A stretch of 64,000 nucleotides of DNA from Paramesorhizobium salinisoli (GTDB lineage Bacteria > Pseudomonadota > Alphaproteobacteria > Rhizobiales > Rhizobiaceae): contig NZ_QOZG01000010.1 of the NCBI RefSeq assembly GCF_003335045.1, forward strand, positions 25,567 through 89,566. The letters run 5' to 3'. Position numbers and translations under genes: made by a program. The notes beneath the pieces were generated by a model. It made no database searches. It had not been told where the DNA came from and saw only the letters and a program-made list of their open reading frames with translations. Below are positions 1 to 9,294 of this stretch, piece by piece (positions within the stretch are counted from its first letter, which is position 1; every line of letters begins with the position of its first letter).

Positions 1-609
1 AACGGTCAATCCAAGTTCGGCGACGTCAAATCTTTTGTGGAGGCGGCGAAGGCCAAGCCGAAGGCGATCCAGTTCGGCGGCAGTCAGTCGAAGGATACGG
101 ACCAGATCCTCGTCTCGACCATCGCCGAGGTAACGGGAGCTGAGTTCCGCTATATCCCGTTCAAGGGCGGCGGTGAGGCGGGCGTGCAACTCGCCGGCGG
201 CCATATCGACGCCAATGTAAACAATCCGAACGAAAACCGCGGTCAGTGGCAGGCCGGCATGGTGAAGCCGCTCTGCGTTTTCCGGCCGGACCGCTTTCCG
301 CAGAGCGCGCCTGTGCATGACGGCAAAGGATGGCACGATATTCCGACCTGTGCCGAAGCGGGTCTGGCGATCGACAGCTATCGCATGCCGCGCACGGTCT
401 GGCTGCCGGCCGGCGTCGAGGAGGACGTCGTCGTCTTCTATCGTGACGTGCTGAAGAAGGTTTCCGAAACGCCGGAATGGGCGGATTATGTTGCGAAGAC
501 GTCGCAGACCTCGCAATTCATGACGGGCGACGAATTCACGGCCTATCAGGCCAAAGACCGGGAAACCGTTCTCAAGGTGCTTAAACGCGAAGGCTGGCTG
601 GTCAAGTAA
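1..609 (+). CDS. tctC: TTT transporter substrate-binding protein TctC (3' part)
   Basis: This is the C-terminal ~202 residues of a periplasmic substrate-binding protein of the tripartite tricarboxylate transporter (TTT) family. The reading frame is open from base 1, so the start and signal peptide lie outside the window. The stretch around FRYIPFKGGGEAGVQLAGG, the following region that contacts the carboxylate ligand, and the C-terminal helix (residues ending REGWLVK) are typical of the Bug/TctC fold. The gene is followed at 669 and 1200 by tctB and tctA on the same strand, so this is one uptake operon. The ligand cannot be read from the sequence; known TTT ligands are citrate-like, dicarboxylic or aromatic acids. 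Confidence 0.9.
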   Translation, partial: NGQSKFGDVKSFVEAAKAKPKAIQFGGSQSKDTDQILVSTIAEVTGAEFRYIPFKGGGEAGVQLAGGHIDANVNNPNENRGQWQAGMVKPLCVFRPDRFPQSAPVHDGKGWHDIPTCAEAGLAIDSYRMPRTVWLPAGVEEDVVVFYRDVLKKVSETPEWADYVAKTSQTSQFMTGDEFTAYQAKDRETVLKVLKREGWLVK

Positions 610-668
610 GCCCATCCAGGGAACGCCCCACGGGGCGCTCCCCATCCTTGCAGGCGTGGGAGGCGAGC

Positions 669-1169
669 ATGGCTGAACTCGAGAAACAATTCCTGTCGCG
701 TAAGACAATGGAAATGGTCACGGCGCTTTTGACCGCCGGCGCCGGTCTCGCCATCTGCTATGGTTCGTGGCGAAGCGGCATCGGTTGGAGCGAGATGGGG
801 CCGGAGGCGGGTTATTTTCCTTTTTACGTCGGCGTTCTGATCATCCTCGGCAGTCTGGTGACGCTGCTGCGCAGCCTGTTCTTTTATCGGCATGAGGGTG
901 AGGTCTTTCTCACAATGGAGAAGGCCCGGTCGGTTCTGGGGTTCTTTCTGCCGCTCGTCGCCTTCATGGTCATCTCGCTGCTGCTTGGCCTCTATGTGGG
1001 CACGGCTCTCTACATCTGCGGCGCCATGATGTGGCAGGGGGGCTACCGCTGGTGGATCGCCGCCCTGGCGGCACTGGCGGTCACCGGCCTCTTCTACCTC
1101 GTGTTCGAGATCGGCTTTCAGGTTCCGCTGCTGAAAGGACCGATCGAGGGTTGGCTCGGCATCTATTGA
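669..1169 (+). CDS. tctB: TTT transporter small membrane subunit TctB
   Basis: A small membrane protein of about 166 residues with four predicted hydrophobic segments. An early GPEAGYFPFYVG motif is characteristic of TctB; two later segments follow a short charged loop. In known TTT systems TctB pairs with the large TctA channel in the inner membrane. I chose the ATG at 669, which begins MAELEKQF; an upstream TTG at 648 in the same frame has weaker support. It lies 59 bp after tctC and 30 bp before tctA, so it should be co-transcribed with both. Confidence 0.9.
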   Translation: MAELEKQFLSRKTMEMVTALLTAGAGLAICYGSWRSGIGWSEMGPEAGYFPFYVGVLIILGSLVTLLRSLFFYRHEGEVFLTMEKARSVLGFFLPLVAFMVISLLLGLYVGTALYICGAMMWQGGYRWWIAALAALAVTGLFYLVFEIGFQVPLLKGPIEGWLGIY

Positions 1170-1199
1170 TCAGACGTCGGCGCTTGGGAGGAACATGCA

Positions 1200-2723
1200 A
1201 TGGGCAATTTCGGCTATCTGATGGACGGTTTCGCCACCGTCCTCACCGCGCATCACCTCATGATCATGATGATCGGGGTCATGCTGGGCATCCTGGTCGG
1301 CGTGCTGCCTGGTCTCGGGGCACCGAACGGTGTTTCGCTTCTCCTGCCGCTCACCTTCACGATGGAACCTATCTCCGCCATCATTCTTCTGTCCTGCATG
1401 TATTGGGGGGCGCTCTTCGGCGGATCGACCACCTCGATCCTCTTCAACATTCCCGGTGAGCCTTCTTCGGTCGCGACGACATTCGACGGCTATCCGATGG
1501 CCAAGAACGGCCAGGCCACGCGGGCGCTGACGCTTGCCTTCATGTCAGCCGGCATCGGGGCGCTCGCAGGCGTCGTCATGATCACGCTGCTTTCAGGTTG
1601 GGTGGCGCGGTTTGCGCTGCAGTTCTCCTCGCCTGAATTCTTCGCGGTCTATTTCCTCGCCTTCGGCAGTTTCATCGGCATGAGCGACAACGCGCCTGCC
1701 AAGACGCTGGTTACGATGATGCTGGGCTTCGCCTTCGCCACGGTCGGCATGGACACGATCTCGGGGAGCTTGCGTCTTACATTCGGCATTCCCGATCTGA
1801 TCAAGGGCATTTCCTTCCTCGTTGCCGTCATGGGCCTCTTCGGAATTGGCGAATTGCTGCTGACGACGGAGGAGGGACTGCGCTTTGACGGCATCAAGGC
1901 GCGCGTCAGACCCATCGACGTGCTGAAGACATTGAAGGAGATGCCGCGCTATGGCTGGGCGATCCTCCGATCGACGCTTATCGGCATCTGGATGGGCATC
2001 ACGCCCGCCGGCCCGACCGCCGCATCCTTCATGAGCTATGGCCTCGCCCGACGGTTTGCCAAGGATAAATCGAAGTTCGGCAAGGGCGATCCGCGCGGCA
2101 TCGTCTCGCCCGAGACGGCAGACCATTCAGCCGGCACATCGGCGCTGTTGCCGATGCTGGCCCTCGGCGTTCCCGGTTCGGCGACCGCCGCAGTGATGAT
2201 GGGCGGGCTGATGATCTGGGGACTGACGCCGGGGCCCATGCTTTTCATCGACAGGCCGGACTTCGTCTGGGGGCTCATCGCGTCGATGTATCTTGGCAAT
2301 GTCGTCGCGGTGCTTCTGGTGCTCGCCACCGTTCCGCTCTACGCCTCGATCCTGCGGGTGCCATTTTCGATCGTCGGACCGGTGATCGTCGCAATCATCT
2401 TTTCCGGTGCCTATCAGGTGGCCAATTCGACGTTCGACATGTGGTTGGTGCTCGGCTTCGGCATACTCGGTTATCTCTTCAAGACGCTGGATTATCCGAT
2501 CGCTCCGCTGGTCCTCGCCATGGTTCTCGGCGACAAGGCCGAAGATGCGTTTCGCCAGTCGATGCTGATGTCGAATGGATCGCTGACCATTTTCTGGTCG
2601 AACCCGCTCGTCTCAGGAATCATGGCGCTTGGGGTCTTGATGCTTATCTGGCCGCTGATCGCCAAGGCTGCCGGCCTGCGTGGTTTGCGCCGCCATACGG
2701 CCGGGCATCAGGCCAAGGTCTGA
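1200..2723 (+). CDS. tctA: TTT transporter large membrane subunit TctA
   Basis: A 507-residue membrane protein with about 11-12 hydrophobic segments, the normal TctA length. Family landmarks are visible: LVGVLPGLGAPNGVSLLLPL near residue 35, the GALFGGSTTSILFNIPG loop near residues 65-82, and the second glycine-rich repeat LALGVPGSATAAVMMGG near residue 320. TctA is the translocation subunit; it uses an ion gradient to import the ligand delivered by TctC. The ATG at 1200 follows a GGAGGA-type ribosome site. It is the last transporter gene of the operon and precedes an oxidoreductase gene by 42 bp. Confidence 0.93.
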   Translation: MGNFGYLMDGFATVLTAHHLMIMMIGVMLGILVGVLPGLGAPNGVSLLLPLTFTMEPISAIILLSCMYWGALFGGSTTSILFNIPGEPSSVATTFDGYPMAKNGQATRALTLAFMSAGIGALAGVVMITLLSGWVARFALQFSSPEFFAVYFLAFGSFIGMSDNAPAKTLVTMMLGFAFATVGMDTISGSLRLTFGIPDLIKGISFLVAVMGLFGIGELLLTTEEGLRFDGIKARVRPIDVLKTLKEMPRYGWAILRSTLIGIWMGITPAGPTAASFMSYGLARRFAKDKSKFGKGDPRGIVSPETADHSAGTSALLPMLALGVPGSATAAVMMGGLMIWGLTPGPMLFIDRPDFVWGLIASMYLGNVVAVLLVLATVPLYASILRVPFSIVGPVIVAIIFSGAYQVANSTFDMWLVLGFGILGYLFKTLDYPIAPLVLAMVLGDKAEDAFRQSMLMSNGSLTIFWSNPLVSGIMALGVLMLIWPLIAKAAGLRGLRRHTAGHQAKV

Positions 2724-2765
2724 CGTCTGCACTGTCTTCCGTCTTTATTCGAAGGGACCGATTCC

Positions 2766-4217
2766 ATGAACTTCCACGACTATTATGCCGGCGCGAGCCG
2801 GCCTATCGAGGCGTGCATTGTCGGCACCGGCGGATTCGGCCGCAGCTTCCTGGCGCAAGGATTGCGCGTTCCCCTGATGAATGTACGCATCGCGGTCGAC
2901 ATTGACAGTGCTACGGCGGCGGCGGCCCTGAAAACCTTGGGGGCCGAGACCATTGTCGAGTGCCAAAGTCAGGAGGAGGCGGAGCGTGCCTGGGCCGAAG
3001 GCGCCATCATTGCCGCCGGTTCTCTCGCCCATGTCGTCGACCTGCCGTTCGATGTGCTGGTTGAGGCGACGGGCCATCCGGAAGCCGGCGCCCGCCATGC
3101 CGAACTCGCAATAGAGGCAGGCAAGCATGTCGCCCTTGTTTCCAAAGAAGTGGACAGCGTCGTCGGACCGGGGCTCGCCATGCTGGCCGCCAAGAAGGGA
3201 AAGGTGGTCACGCCTGTCGATGGAGATCAGCCGAGCCTGTTGATCGGCCTCGTTACCTGGGCTGAAGTTCTCGGTTTCGAGATCATTTGCGCCGGCAAGT
3301 CGAGCGAATATGATTTCGTCTTTGATCCGGCGAGCGGAACACTGACGAGCAATGGCGTCGTCATCGACGCCGCCGGTTTCGCTTCCCATCTCGATCTTGG
3401 CGAGCGTGACGTTGGGGAGCTCGTCGCGGCTCGGGCGACAGTGGCTATGAAGCTGCCGCAACGCGCGGTGCCTGATCTCTGCGAACTCGCCGTCGCGGCC
3501 CATTCTCTCGATCTTGCCCCTGACCGACCGGAGCTTCATTGTCCCATCGCAAGGATAGCGGAGGTGCCGACCTTGTTTTCGACGCGGGAGGATGGCGGGC
3601 TGCTTCAAGGCGAGCGGCGGATGGATGTCTTCCATTGCCTGCGTCTTCCCGGCGAGGTCAGCTTTGCAGGGGGTGTCTTCGTCGTTATTCGCTGCCGCGA
3701 TGCGGCAAGCTGGGCGTTGCTCGCTGACAAAGGGCACATCGTCAGCCGCAGCGGCACGACGGCCATGGTCTATCTGCCACGTCATCTCCTGGGTCTGGAA
3801 GCGGCTACAAGTGTGCTCGAAGCGGGGCTCAAGGGTATCTCAAGCGGATCATCGCGTCCCCGTCCGCGCTTCGATCTCGTTGCCATTGCCGATGCCGATC
3901 TTGCTGCCGGGACATGGTTGACGGCCATCGGCCATCATCATGCTATCGAGAATGTCTCGTCGGCGCTCATTCCAGGAGCGCCGCTGGATGCGGAGCGGCC
4001 GGCGCCATTTTATCTCGTCGCCAACCGGCGGCTGATCCGCACCGTGAAAGCCGGCAGCGCGATCCGTTTGGGCGATATTGCGACAGAGGCTTCGCGCCTC
4101 CTCGATTTGCGTCGGCGCCAGGATACGCTCTTCTTCGGGCCCGCGCATGAAACCCCGCAGAGTTCGCTCCAAAGAGATGAAGCCCGTATCCAACTTTCCG
4201 CATTAAAATCATGGTAA
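2766..4217 (+). CDS. Rossmann-fold oxidoreductase with C-terminal SAF domain
   Basis: A 483-residue soluble protein. The N-terminus has a dinucleotide-binding motif GTGGFG at residues 20-25, followed by a homoserine-dehydrogenase-like region containing VEATGHPEAGARHAELAI and SKEVDSVVGPGL. The C-terminal part, near VKAGSAIRLGDIATEAS, resembles the SAF domain of FlgA, antifreeze proteins and sialic acid synthases. Such homoserine-dehydrogenase/SAF fusions occur beside sugar-acid or carboxylate transporters in alphaproteobacteria. Lying 42 bp after tctA, it probably acts on the imported acid or a product of it. The substrate and reaction are unknown to me; assigning homoserine dehydrogenase activity would be unsafe. 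Confidence 0.7.
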   Translation: MNFHDYYAGASRPIEACIVGTGGFGRSFLAQGLRVPLMNVRIAVDIDSATAAAALKTLGAETIVECQSQEEAERAWAEGAIIAAGSLAHVVDLPFDVLVEATGHPEAGARHAELAIEAGKHVALVSKEVDSVVGPGLAMLAAKKGKVVTPVDGDQPSLLIGLVTWAEVLGFEIICAGKSSEYDFVFDPASGTLTSNGVVIDAAGFASHLDLGERDVGELVAARATVAMKLPQRAVPDLCELAVAAHSLDLAPDRPELHCPIARIAEVPTLFSTREDGGLLQGERRMDVFHCLRLPGEVSFAGGVFVVIRCRDAASWALLADKGHIVSRSGTTAMVYLPRHLLGLEAATSVLEAGLKGISSGSSRPRPRFDLVAIADADLAAGTWLTAIGHHHAIENVSSALIPGAPLDAERPAPFYLVANRRLIRTVKAGSAIRLGDIATEASRLLDLRRRQDTLFFGPAHETPQSSLQRDEARIQLSALKSW

Positions 4218-4246
4218 CAACTTTGTCGGAGATTGCTGCGGTGTCT

Positions 4247-4500
4247 TCATGAGCCTAGCGGTATCTTGAAGATGAACCTTGTTTCGTCCTGGTCGGACCC
4301 CACTTCGATGTGCCCCTCATGGCTGCGGGCAATTTCCGACGCGATGTATAGTCCAAGCCCAAGCGGTTTCCTGAGGAAACTCCAGCACGAAAGAAAGGCT
4401 GAAACAGACGATCGTGCACATCCTTGGGTATGGGCTGTCCGTGATTTCCGACCGAAATGGTCAGTTCGCCGCGGGAGATCGTCTGAGCGCTGCTGCTGAA
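4247..4500 (-). pseudogene. Sensor histidine kinase remnant (HATPase end)
   Basis: On the minus strand, one frame reads RGELTISVGNHGQPIPKDV...RLFQPFFRAG, the N- and F-box region of a histidine kinase ATPase domain. After a frameshift near 4370 another frame reads KPLGLGLYIASEIARSHEGH and runs to a stop at 4247, giving the G-box and C-terminus. No upstream sensor or dimerisation domain can be recognised, so this is a 5'-truncated, frameshifted fragment. It is convergent with the SAF oxidoreductase gene. Confidence 0.75.
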
Positions 4501-5126
4501 GCAAGAGGATTATAGAGTTCCGGTCGCAGCTGCGGCGTAAGCCAAGGCGGGCTAGAGGCCGTCGGAGACGGAGTCGGTCGAGGGAAGGTATGGCGCAACA
4601 GTCGGTGAGACGGGGCCGGAAAACCATGGCTTCCCACTGTGCCAAGAGCACGCTGTGGGTGATGTGGATCCGGCCCGCGAACTCCCATACGGGCCCGCAG
4701 CCTCTGGCTGCATCAGAGGCCGGACAGATGGCAGCATCCGACCACGTGCTAAACTTCAAAAAACCGCTTGCGTCTCACGGGGCGTCCACAGATGGGAAGC
4801 GGAATGCCAGCTTTTGGTTTGATGGAAGCATACGCTCATCCAAGGTAATGGCCTTCAGCTTTGCGCGCCTATAAGTCATTCCGGTGATCCCGTTCATCCA
4901 TAGAAAACGGACATCGGTGGCTTACCGCTGGTCTCGGATGCTATTTTTGGTGCAGCCCACAGCACTGAACTTTGCCTGCACATCGTCAGCCTCCCATGTC
5001 TTGATCTCGGACCATAGGGTCGCATTCAGACCGTTAGTCTTGTCGCTTTTGCGTCACCTTTCACTGGAGGGTGGAGGTTTTTTGCAGCAATTCAAGTGTT
5101 GAGGGCTGGCACAGAGGGAGGGAACT
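4501..5126. other. No recognisable gene
   Basis: This 626 bp stretch holds only short, overlapping open frames without recognisable motifs. Its left end probably includes further eroded histidine kinase sequence. The right end supplies the ribosome site (GAGGGAGGGAACT) for the BCCT transporter at 5127. I saw no repeat or RNA gene here. Confidence 0.5.
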
Positions 5127-6740
5127 ATGTCTGACATTCAAGGAGAACTCGTCCAAGGAGAACTCGCCGCAACTGGTTTGACGGATCATGGGCTTGAAGC
5201 TGGGCAGGATAACGTCCGCATATTTGGACTCGACGTTCACAATCCGGTCTTCTTCGTTTCAGCCGTGACGATCGTGGCCTTTGTCATGGTCACCTTGATC
5301 TTTAGGGAATCGGTGGGTCCAGCGCTGGAAAGCCTGCGAATATGGCTGACCTCCACCTTCGATTGGCTATTCATGATAGCGGCCAATATGTTCGTGCTAT
5401 TCTGCCTCGTGGTCGTCGTCTCGCCGCTTGGAAAAGTGCGCATTGGCGGATTGGAGGCAACCCCTGACTACTCCTATACTGGTTGGTTTTCTATGCTTTT
5501 TGCCGCAGGTATGGGCATTGGGTTGATGTTTTTCGGCGTGCTCGAGCCAATGTACCACTTCAACAATCCACCGCTTGGCATCGCACCCCCGATCGTTAAC
5601 GGCGTATTGGTCGCAGGCGCTGCCGATCAAGCCCGCGAGATCGGAATGGCGGCGACCATTTTTCATTGGGGTCTGCACCCTTGGGCCATATACGCAGTGG
5701 TCGCTCTTTCGCTGGCGCTGGCCACCTATAACAGGGGCATGCCCTTCTCTATCCGCTCCGCGTTTTATCCAATCTTTGGCGAGCGCATCCGCGGCTGGAC
5801 CGGCCATGTGATCGACATCATGGCAGTCTTTGCGACGCTGTTCGGTCTAGCCACGTCGCTTGGCTTCGGCGCTTCGCAAGCACTAGCCGGGCTGAATGAG
5901 TTGTACGGCGTACCCAACACCGACACGATGAAGGTGCTCCTGATCATGGGCATCACGGCCATCGCCCTTGGCTCGGTCGTCGCAGGTCTGGATACCGGCG
6001 TGAAACGACTGTCGGAACTTAACATGGTTCTGGCGGTGCTGTTGCTGCTGTTCGTCATCGTGCTAGGGCCTACGCTCGCCATCGTCACCGGCTTCTTCAC
6101 CAACACTGTCGACTACGTCAAGAACCTCCCAGCACTCTCCAATTGGATCGGTCGCAGTGACGGTGCGTTCGTCCACGGCTGGACGACCTTCTACTGGGCG
6201 TGGTGGATTTCCTGGTCGCCGTTCGTCGGTATGTTCATCGCGCGTGTGTCACGCGGGCGTACGGTGCGGGAGTTCCTCGTCTGCGTGCTGATCATCCCGA
6301 CGCTGATGTCGATTCTGTGGATGACGACGTTCGGTGGCACCGCCATGAATCAGTTCTTGGCCGAAGGCTATACGGGAGTGCAACAGACCGTGGTCGACTA
6401 TGTGCCGGAGCTGTCCCTGTTTGCTATGCTGGCCGACCTGCCGCTCGCACCTGTGACGTCATTCATCGGAATCGTGCTGGTGATCGTATTCTTCGTCACG
6501 TCGTCAGACTCCGGTTCGCTGGTTATCGACTCGATTACAGCTGGCGGCAAGGTTGACGCTCCGGTTGCGCAGCGCATTTTCTGGGCAGTCTTCGAAGGCC
6601 TCGTCGCGATCGTGCTGTTGCTCGGTGGCGGTCTTGCGGCACTTCAGGCCGGCGCAATCGCGACCGGCTTTCCGTTCGCGATCCTGCTTTTGCTGATGAT
6701 GTACGCCACTTGGAAAGTACTGTGCACGGAGCCTCGTTGA
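5127..6740 (+). CDS. BCCT family betaine/carnitine/choline transporter
   Basis: A 537-residue inner-membrane protein with about 12 hydrophobic segments. The BCCT signatures are clear: GMGIGLMFFGVLEPMYHF near residue 128, and GWTTFYWAWWISWSPFVGMF near residue 352, the tryptophan-rich segment that holds the quaternary-amine site in known members, followed by IARVSRGRTVREF. It probably imports a quaternary ammonium compound as osmoprotectant or nutrient. The C-terminus stops soon after the last membrane segment (WKVLCTEPR) and lacks the long regulatory tail of BetP. The 5' end contains a short tandem duplication. No catabolic gene for choline or betaine is adjacent. Confidence 0.9.
   Translation: MSDIQGELVQGELAATGLTDHGLEAGQDNVRIFGLDVHNPVFFVSAVTIVAFVMVTLIFRESVGPALESLRIWLTSTFDWLFMIAANMFVLFCLVVVVSPLGKVRIGGLEATPDYSYTGWFSMLFAAGMGIGLMFFGVLEPMYHFNNPPLGIAPPIVNGVLVAGAADQAREIGMAATIFHWGLHPWAIYAVVALSLALATYNRGMPFSIRSAFYPIFGERIRGWTGHVIDIMAVFATLFGLATSLGFGASQALAGLNELYGVPNTDTMKVLLIMGITAIALGSVVAGLDTGVKRLSELNMVLAVLLLLFVIVLGPTLAIVTGFFTNTVDYVKNLPALSNWIGRSDGAFVHGWTTFYWAWWISWSPFVGMFIARVSRGRTVREFLVCVLIIPTLMSILWMTTFGGTAMNQFLAEGYTGVQQTVVDYVPELSLFAMLADLPLAPVTSFIGIVLVIVFFVTSSDSGSLVIDSITAGGKVDAPVAQRIFWAVFEGLVAIVLLLGGGLAALQAGAIATGFPFAILLLLMMYATWKVLCTEPR
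5139..5166 (+). repeat. 15 bp tandem duplication at the BCCT gene start
   Basis: CAAGGAGAACTCGTC at 5139 is followed directly by a second, 13 bp copy. It encodes QGELV then QGELA near the protein's N-terminus, outside the transport domain, and looks like a slippage event. Confidence 0.8.
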
Positions 6741-6756
6741 GCGCGAAGCAACACTG

Positions 6757-6781
6757 GTGAGCCATCTTCAAGATGGCTCAC
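6757..6781 (+). terminator. Hairpin after the BCCT gene, probable terminator
   Basis: GTGAGCCATC, a TTCAA loop and GATGGCTCAC form a perfect 10 bp stem starting 16 bp after the BCCT stop codon. Only a short CTTTC follows rather than a long T tract, so termination is inferred from position and symmetry. Confidence 0.55.
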
Positions 6782-7078
6782 TTTCACCCTGCATTGGAGG
6801 CTCGAACAAAGATACACGGGAAATGTCCGACTGAGGATGGATGGCATTCCGGCTGCTTTCGGGCGGCGATCCGACGATTCCGGCGCCAGCGTTGCGGCCG
6901 CTGCGTCTTGGCTTGTTCATTCAGCTGGAGCGCAACGGCAGCTACGCGCGCCCATGTCAGCCGTTCAGACCAATGTTAGCAGCCTGAAAGCCGACCTTCC
7001 CGAGTTCCACTGATCGACATTGTTGCGCCTAGTGCAGGAGTTAGGCCTCACCTGCTGGAAAAATGGAATAAACACTCG
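6782..7078. other. No recognisable gene
   Basis: The 297 bp between the hairpin and the end of the tetR gene contain only short frames, one of them starting ATG at 6841, with no motif I recognise. Confidence 0.5.
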
Positions 7079-7660
7079 TCATCTCCGTCTTTCCGCAGCA
7101 TCCAGCGCAAGATCAACGACGCGCCTGAATACATTGTCCTCGGCCAGGACCGGATTGTAACGGCGGGCGGCGAAGACTCCAAGCAGCGCCAGGTAGACGC
7201 CCTTGGAGAGCAGTTCGGCATCTGCTGCATCGGCGCCCATAAGCGAAAGCTCGCTCACCAGATAACCGATACGCTGTGCCTCGACGGCACGCACCCTGGC
7301 TGCGGCGACAGGGTCGAGCACCGCCCAGGCACTAAACGCGCCCTCGGCGTGCGCCACGTCGACACCGTCATTGTTCGCGCTCAGCACCTCGTCGGCTAGG
7401 GCGAGCAAACGTGCTCGCGGTGTCGGCAAGGGCGCTACGGTGATGATCAGTTGGGCCGTAAAGTCCTTCTCCCAAAGGTCCAGCAGGGCGGAAAGCAGGT
7501 CTGAGCGATCCGAGAAATGCCAGTAGAAGGAGCCCTTGCTGACATTCAGTCTTTTGGCGAGACGCTCCACCCGAACCGCATCTATGCCGCCTTCGGCGAG
7601 CGCTGCAAGGCTAGCCAAAACCCAATCGTCGCGGGTCAGTTCTGGCGTTTTTCTATTCAA
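7079..7660 (-). CDS. TetR family repressor
   Basis: A 193-residue regulator. The N-terminal helix-turn-helix reads VRVERLAKRLNVSKGSFYWHFSDRSDLL at about residues 24-51, the standard TetR DNA-binding unit; the all-helical C-terminus would bind a ligand. It is divergent from the DUF6463 membrane protein gene at 7811. A palindrome at 7742-7757 lies between the two, so it probably represses itself and that neighbour. The inducer is unknown. Confidence 0.88.
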   Translation of the reverse strand: MNRKTPELTRDDWVLASLAALAEGGIDAVRVERLAKRLNVSKGSFYWHFSDRSDLLSALLDLWEKDFTAQLIITVAPLPTPRARLLALADEVLSANNDGVDVAHAEGAFSAWAVLDPVAAARVRAVEAQRIGYLVSELSLMGADAADAELLSKGVYLALLGVFAARRYNPVLAEDNVFRRVVDLALDAAERRR

Positions 7661-7741
7661 ATGCCTTCTCCATGAGCCGCGTACTGCGACATCTCGTCAG
7701 TCCATACGCCGGCGTCTGGACTTTGGAAAGTCTTCAAGCTA

Positions 7742-7757
7742 CATACGGTGCCGTATG
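7742..7757. promoter_or_regulatory. Palindromic operator candidate for the TetR regulator
   Basis: CATACGG-TG-CCGTATG is a perfect 16 bp palindrome in the divergent promoter region between the tetR gene and the DUF6463 gene. Its symmetry and place fit a TetR operator. Confidence 0.6.
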
Positions 7758-7810
7758 GTTGGCGCGACGATGATCGCCGACGCGGCCTCAAACATCGAGG
7801 ATCGGAAAGT

Positions 7811-8218
7811 ATGCTCAGGTGGAGCGGAATTGCGATGGTGGCAATCGGCATTTTGCACATGATCGTGCTGGGCATCGACGCCGTACCGGAAATCCCGGGT
7901 TGGCTAGGGCTTGGGCTTTGGACTACGGAGCATTGGCAACCGCTCCGTGCTCAGCGCCTGGAGCTCCTGGCGAGCAACGCCGCCTTCTGGTCGACGATCG
8001 GCAGTTTTGCGCTACCGCTGATCATGCTTGGCGCCGTGGTGATCTGGCTGGATAAGAGGAAGCTGCCTGTCCCGGCCTTCCTGGGCTGGTCGCTGCTGGG
8101 CTGGATTGTTGTCGCCTCGCTGATTATCGAGGTGAGCGGGTTCCCACTCGGCATCCCCATTGCAATCTGTCTCATTCTCGGTGCCAGACAGCAAAAAGGT
8201 CTTACCTCGATTGCATGA
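7811..8218 (+). CDS. DUF6463-like small membrane protein
   Basis: A protein of about 135 residues with four hydrophobic segments. It begins MLRWSGIAMVAIGILHMIVLG and contains the GLWTTEHWQPLRAQRLELLASNAAFW loop, a pattern I associate with the DUF6463 family. No biochemical function is known for that family. The ATG at 7811 was chosen because hydrophobic sequence begins there; the longer upstream frame would run through the operator. It is divergently paired with a TetR gene, a common arrangement for such proteins, and is probably under its control. Confidence 0.65.
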   Translation: MLRWSGIAMVAIGILHMIVLGIDAVPEIPGWLGLGLWTTEHWQPLRAQRLELLASNAAFWSTIGSFALPLIMLGAVVIWLDKRKLPVPAFLGWSLLGWIVVASLIIEVSGFPLGIPIAICLILGARQQKGLTSIA

Positions 8219-8261
8219 CGTCACGCATGAAACACGGTTCGCCCTGACGGACGTATTGAGC

Positions 8262-8405
8262 ATGGCTCGGCAAGCCGCCGCCATAGGACTGGCTGGGTTT
8301 ATCGGCAGTGGTGTTGCGGTCATTCATGGCGTTCTGATCCAACGGCTCATGATCACGCCGTACGCGATCGCGCTGGTCCTGATAAGCTTTGGTGTTAGCG
8401 CCTGA
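8262..8405 (+). pseudogene. Small membrane-protein fragment
   Basis: About 47 residues beginning MARQAAAIGLAGFIGSGVAV contain one clear and one partial membrane segment, then stop abruptly after LISFGVSA. No ribosome site precedes it and the frame runs straight on from preceding sequence. I read it as the 5' remnant of a DUF6463-like or similar membrane protein cut off by the DUF2867 chimera that follows. The family assignment is a guess. Confidence 0.4.
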
Positions 8406-8472
8406 TGCAGCACACGGTCCTTCCCCATTCACGCGGCTGGCGACAAGCGTCCCCGCCCAGGCTGGAAAAATC

Positions 8473-9294
8473 ATGACAAAACCTATTTCAAAGCCCTTTC
8501 CGCATCCCGACAGGCTTCTCCCTGGCGCAAATTTCGGGGACGCTTTCTCCTTGACGGTGAAAGGCCTGGAATTGGACGCTCTCGGGGCTGCGCAGCAAGT
8601 GTTCGGGCGGGCGCCGGGTTGGATCAAACAGCTGCTGACATTGCGAGATCTGATCGTGAGGCCCTTCGGTTTGACGTCCGGAGGGGAACCGACGGTGAAA
8701 CCCGATTCGCGCATCGGCATCTTGCCAATCATCGGACAGTCGACCGACCGTGTCGTTCTCGGTCTTGACGACCGGCACCTTGATTTCCGTGTGTTGATCG
8801 AGATCACGGAACGCGGTGCTGCCTGGCAGGAGATCTCCGTCTCGACAGCCGTCAAGACCCACAACCCGCTCGGCCGCGTCTATCTCGCGATCGTGAAACC
8901 ATTTCACCGGATCATCGTCCCGGCAATGCTGATGCAAGTGGTACCGATCAAAGTCCGGCGCACACGGATCGGGTTCGGCCAACTTGAAACCGTGGCGAGC
9001 ACGACGCCCCATCCCGCGACCGACCGGCGCCTGGCCTTCAAGACGGCTGTACAACAAAGCGAGGAGACACTTCGTGAGGTCATTCGCGAGAACTTGCGTG
9101 GCGGCGCCGCCGAGGCCGATCTCTTGGCAGACTTGGAGACGATCCGGAACGAGTTGAGCGAAGAGGTCGAGGATCGAGTGCTCAATGTGATGGATTTGCT
9201 GATTGGTTGGTGCGGGCCCCACGCCCGCTTATCGCGCGACGATCCTGAGCGGCCCGACGGTATATCTGGTGGTCGCCGGCATCATCAGTACTGA
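8473..9294 (+). CDS. DUF2867-like protein with a foreign C-terminus
   Basis: The ATG at 8473 opens a 273-residue frame. Residues 1 to about 165 look like DUF2867: a ...LPGANFGDAF... start, a GILPIIGQSTDRVVLGLDDRHLDFRV core and a final VYLAIVKPFHRIIVPAML. Soon after that helix, where such proteins normally end, the frame runs on into TDRRLAFKTAVQQSEETLREVIRENL and a charged helical segment ending near DLLIGWCGPHARL. That segment resembles part of an unrelated small rhizobial hypothetical protein. The tail after it appears to be out-of-frame sequence. I infer an in-frame chimera with a junction near 8970-9000; whether it is expressed is unknown. Confidence 0.5.
   Translation: MTKPISKPFPHPDRLLPGANFGDAFSLTVKGLELDALGAAQQVFGRAPGWIKQLLTLRDLIVRPFGLTSGGEPTVKPDSRIGILPIIGQSTDRVVLGLDDRHLDFRVLIEITERGAAWQEISVSTAVKTHNPLGRVYLAIVKPFHRIIVPAMLMQVVPIKVRRTRIGFGQLETVASTTPHPATDRRLAFKTAVQQSEETLREVIRENLRGGAAEADLLADLETIRNELSEEVEDRVLNVMDLLIGWCGPHARLSRDDPERPDGISGGRRHHQY

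Noticed and set aside
2745..3785. A 346-residue minus-strand frame opposite the SAF oxidoreductase
   Set aside because: Antisense shadow of a gene with clear Rossmann and SAF features.
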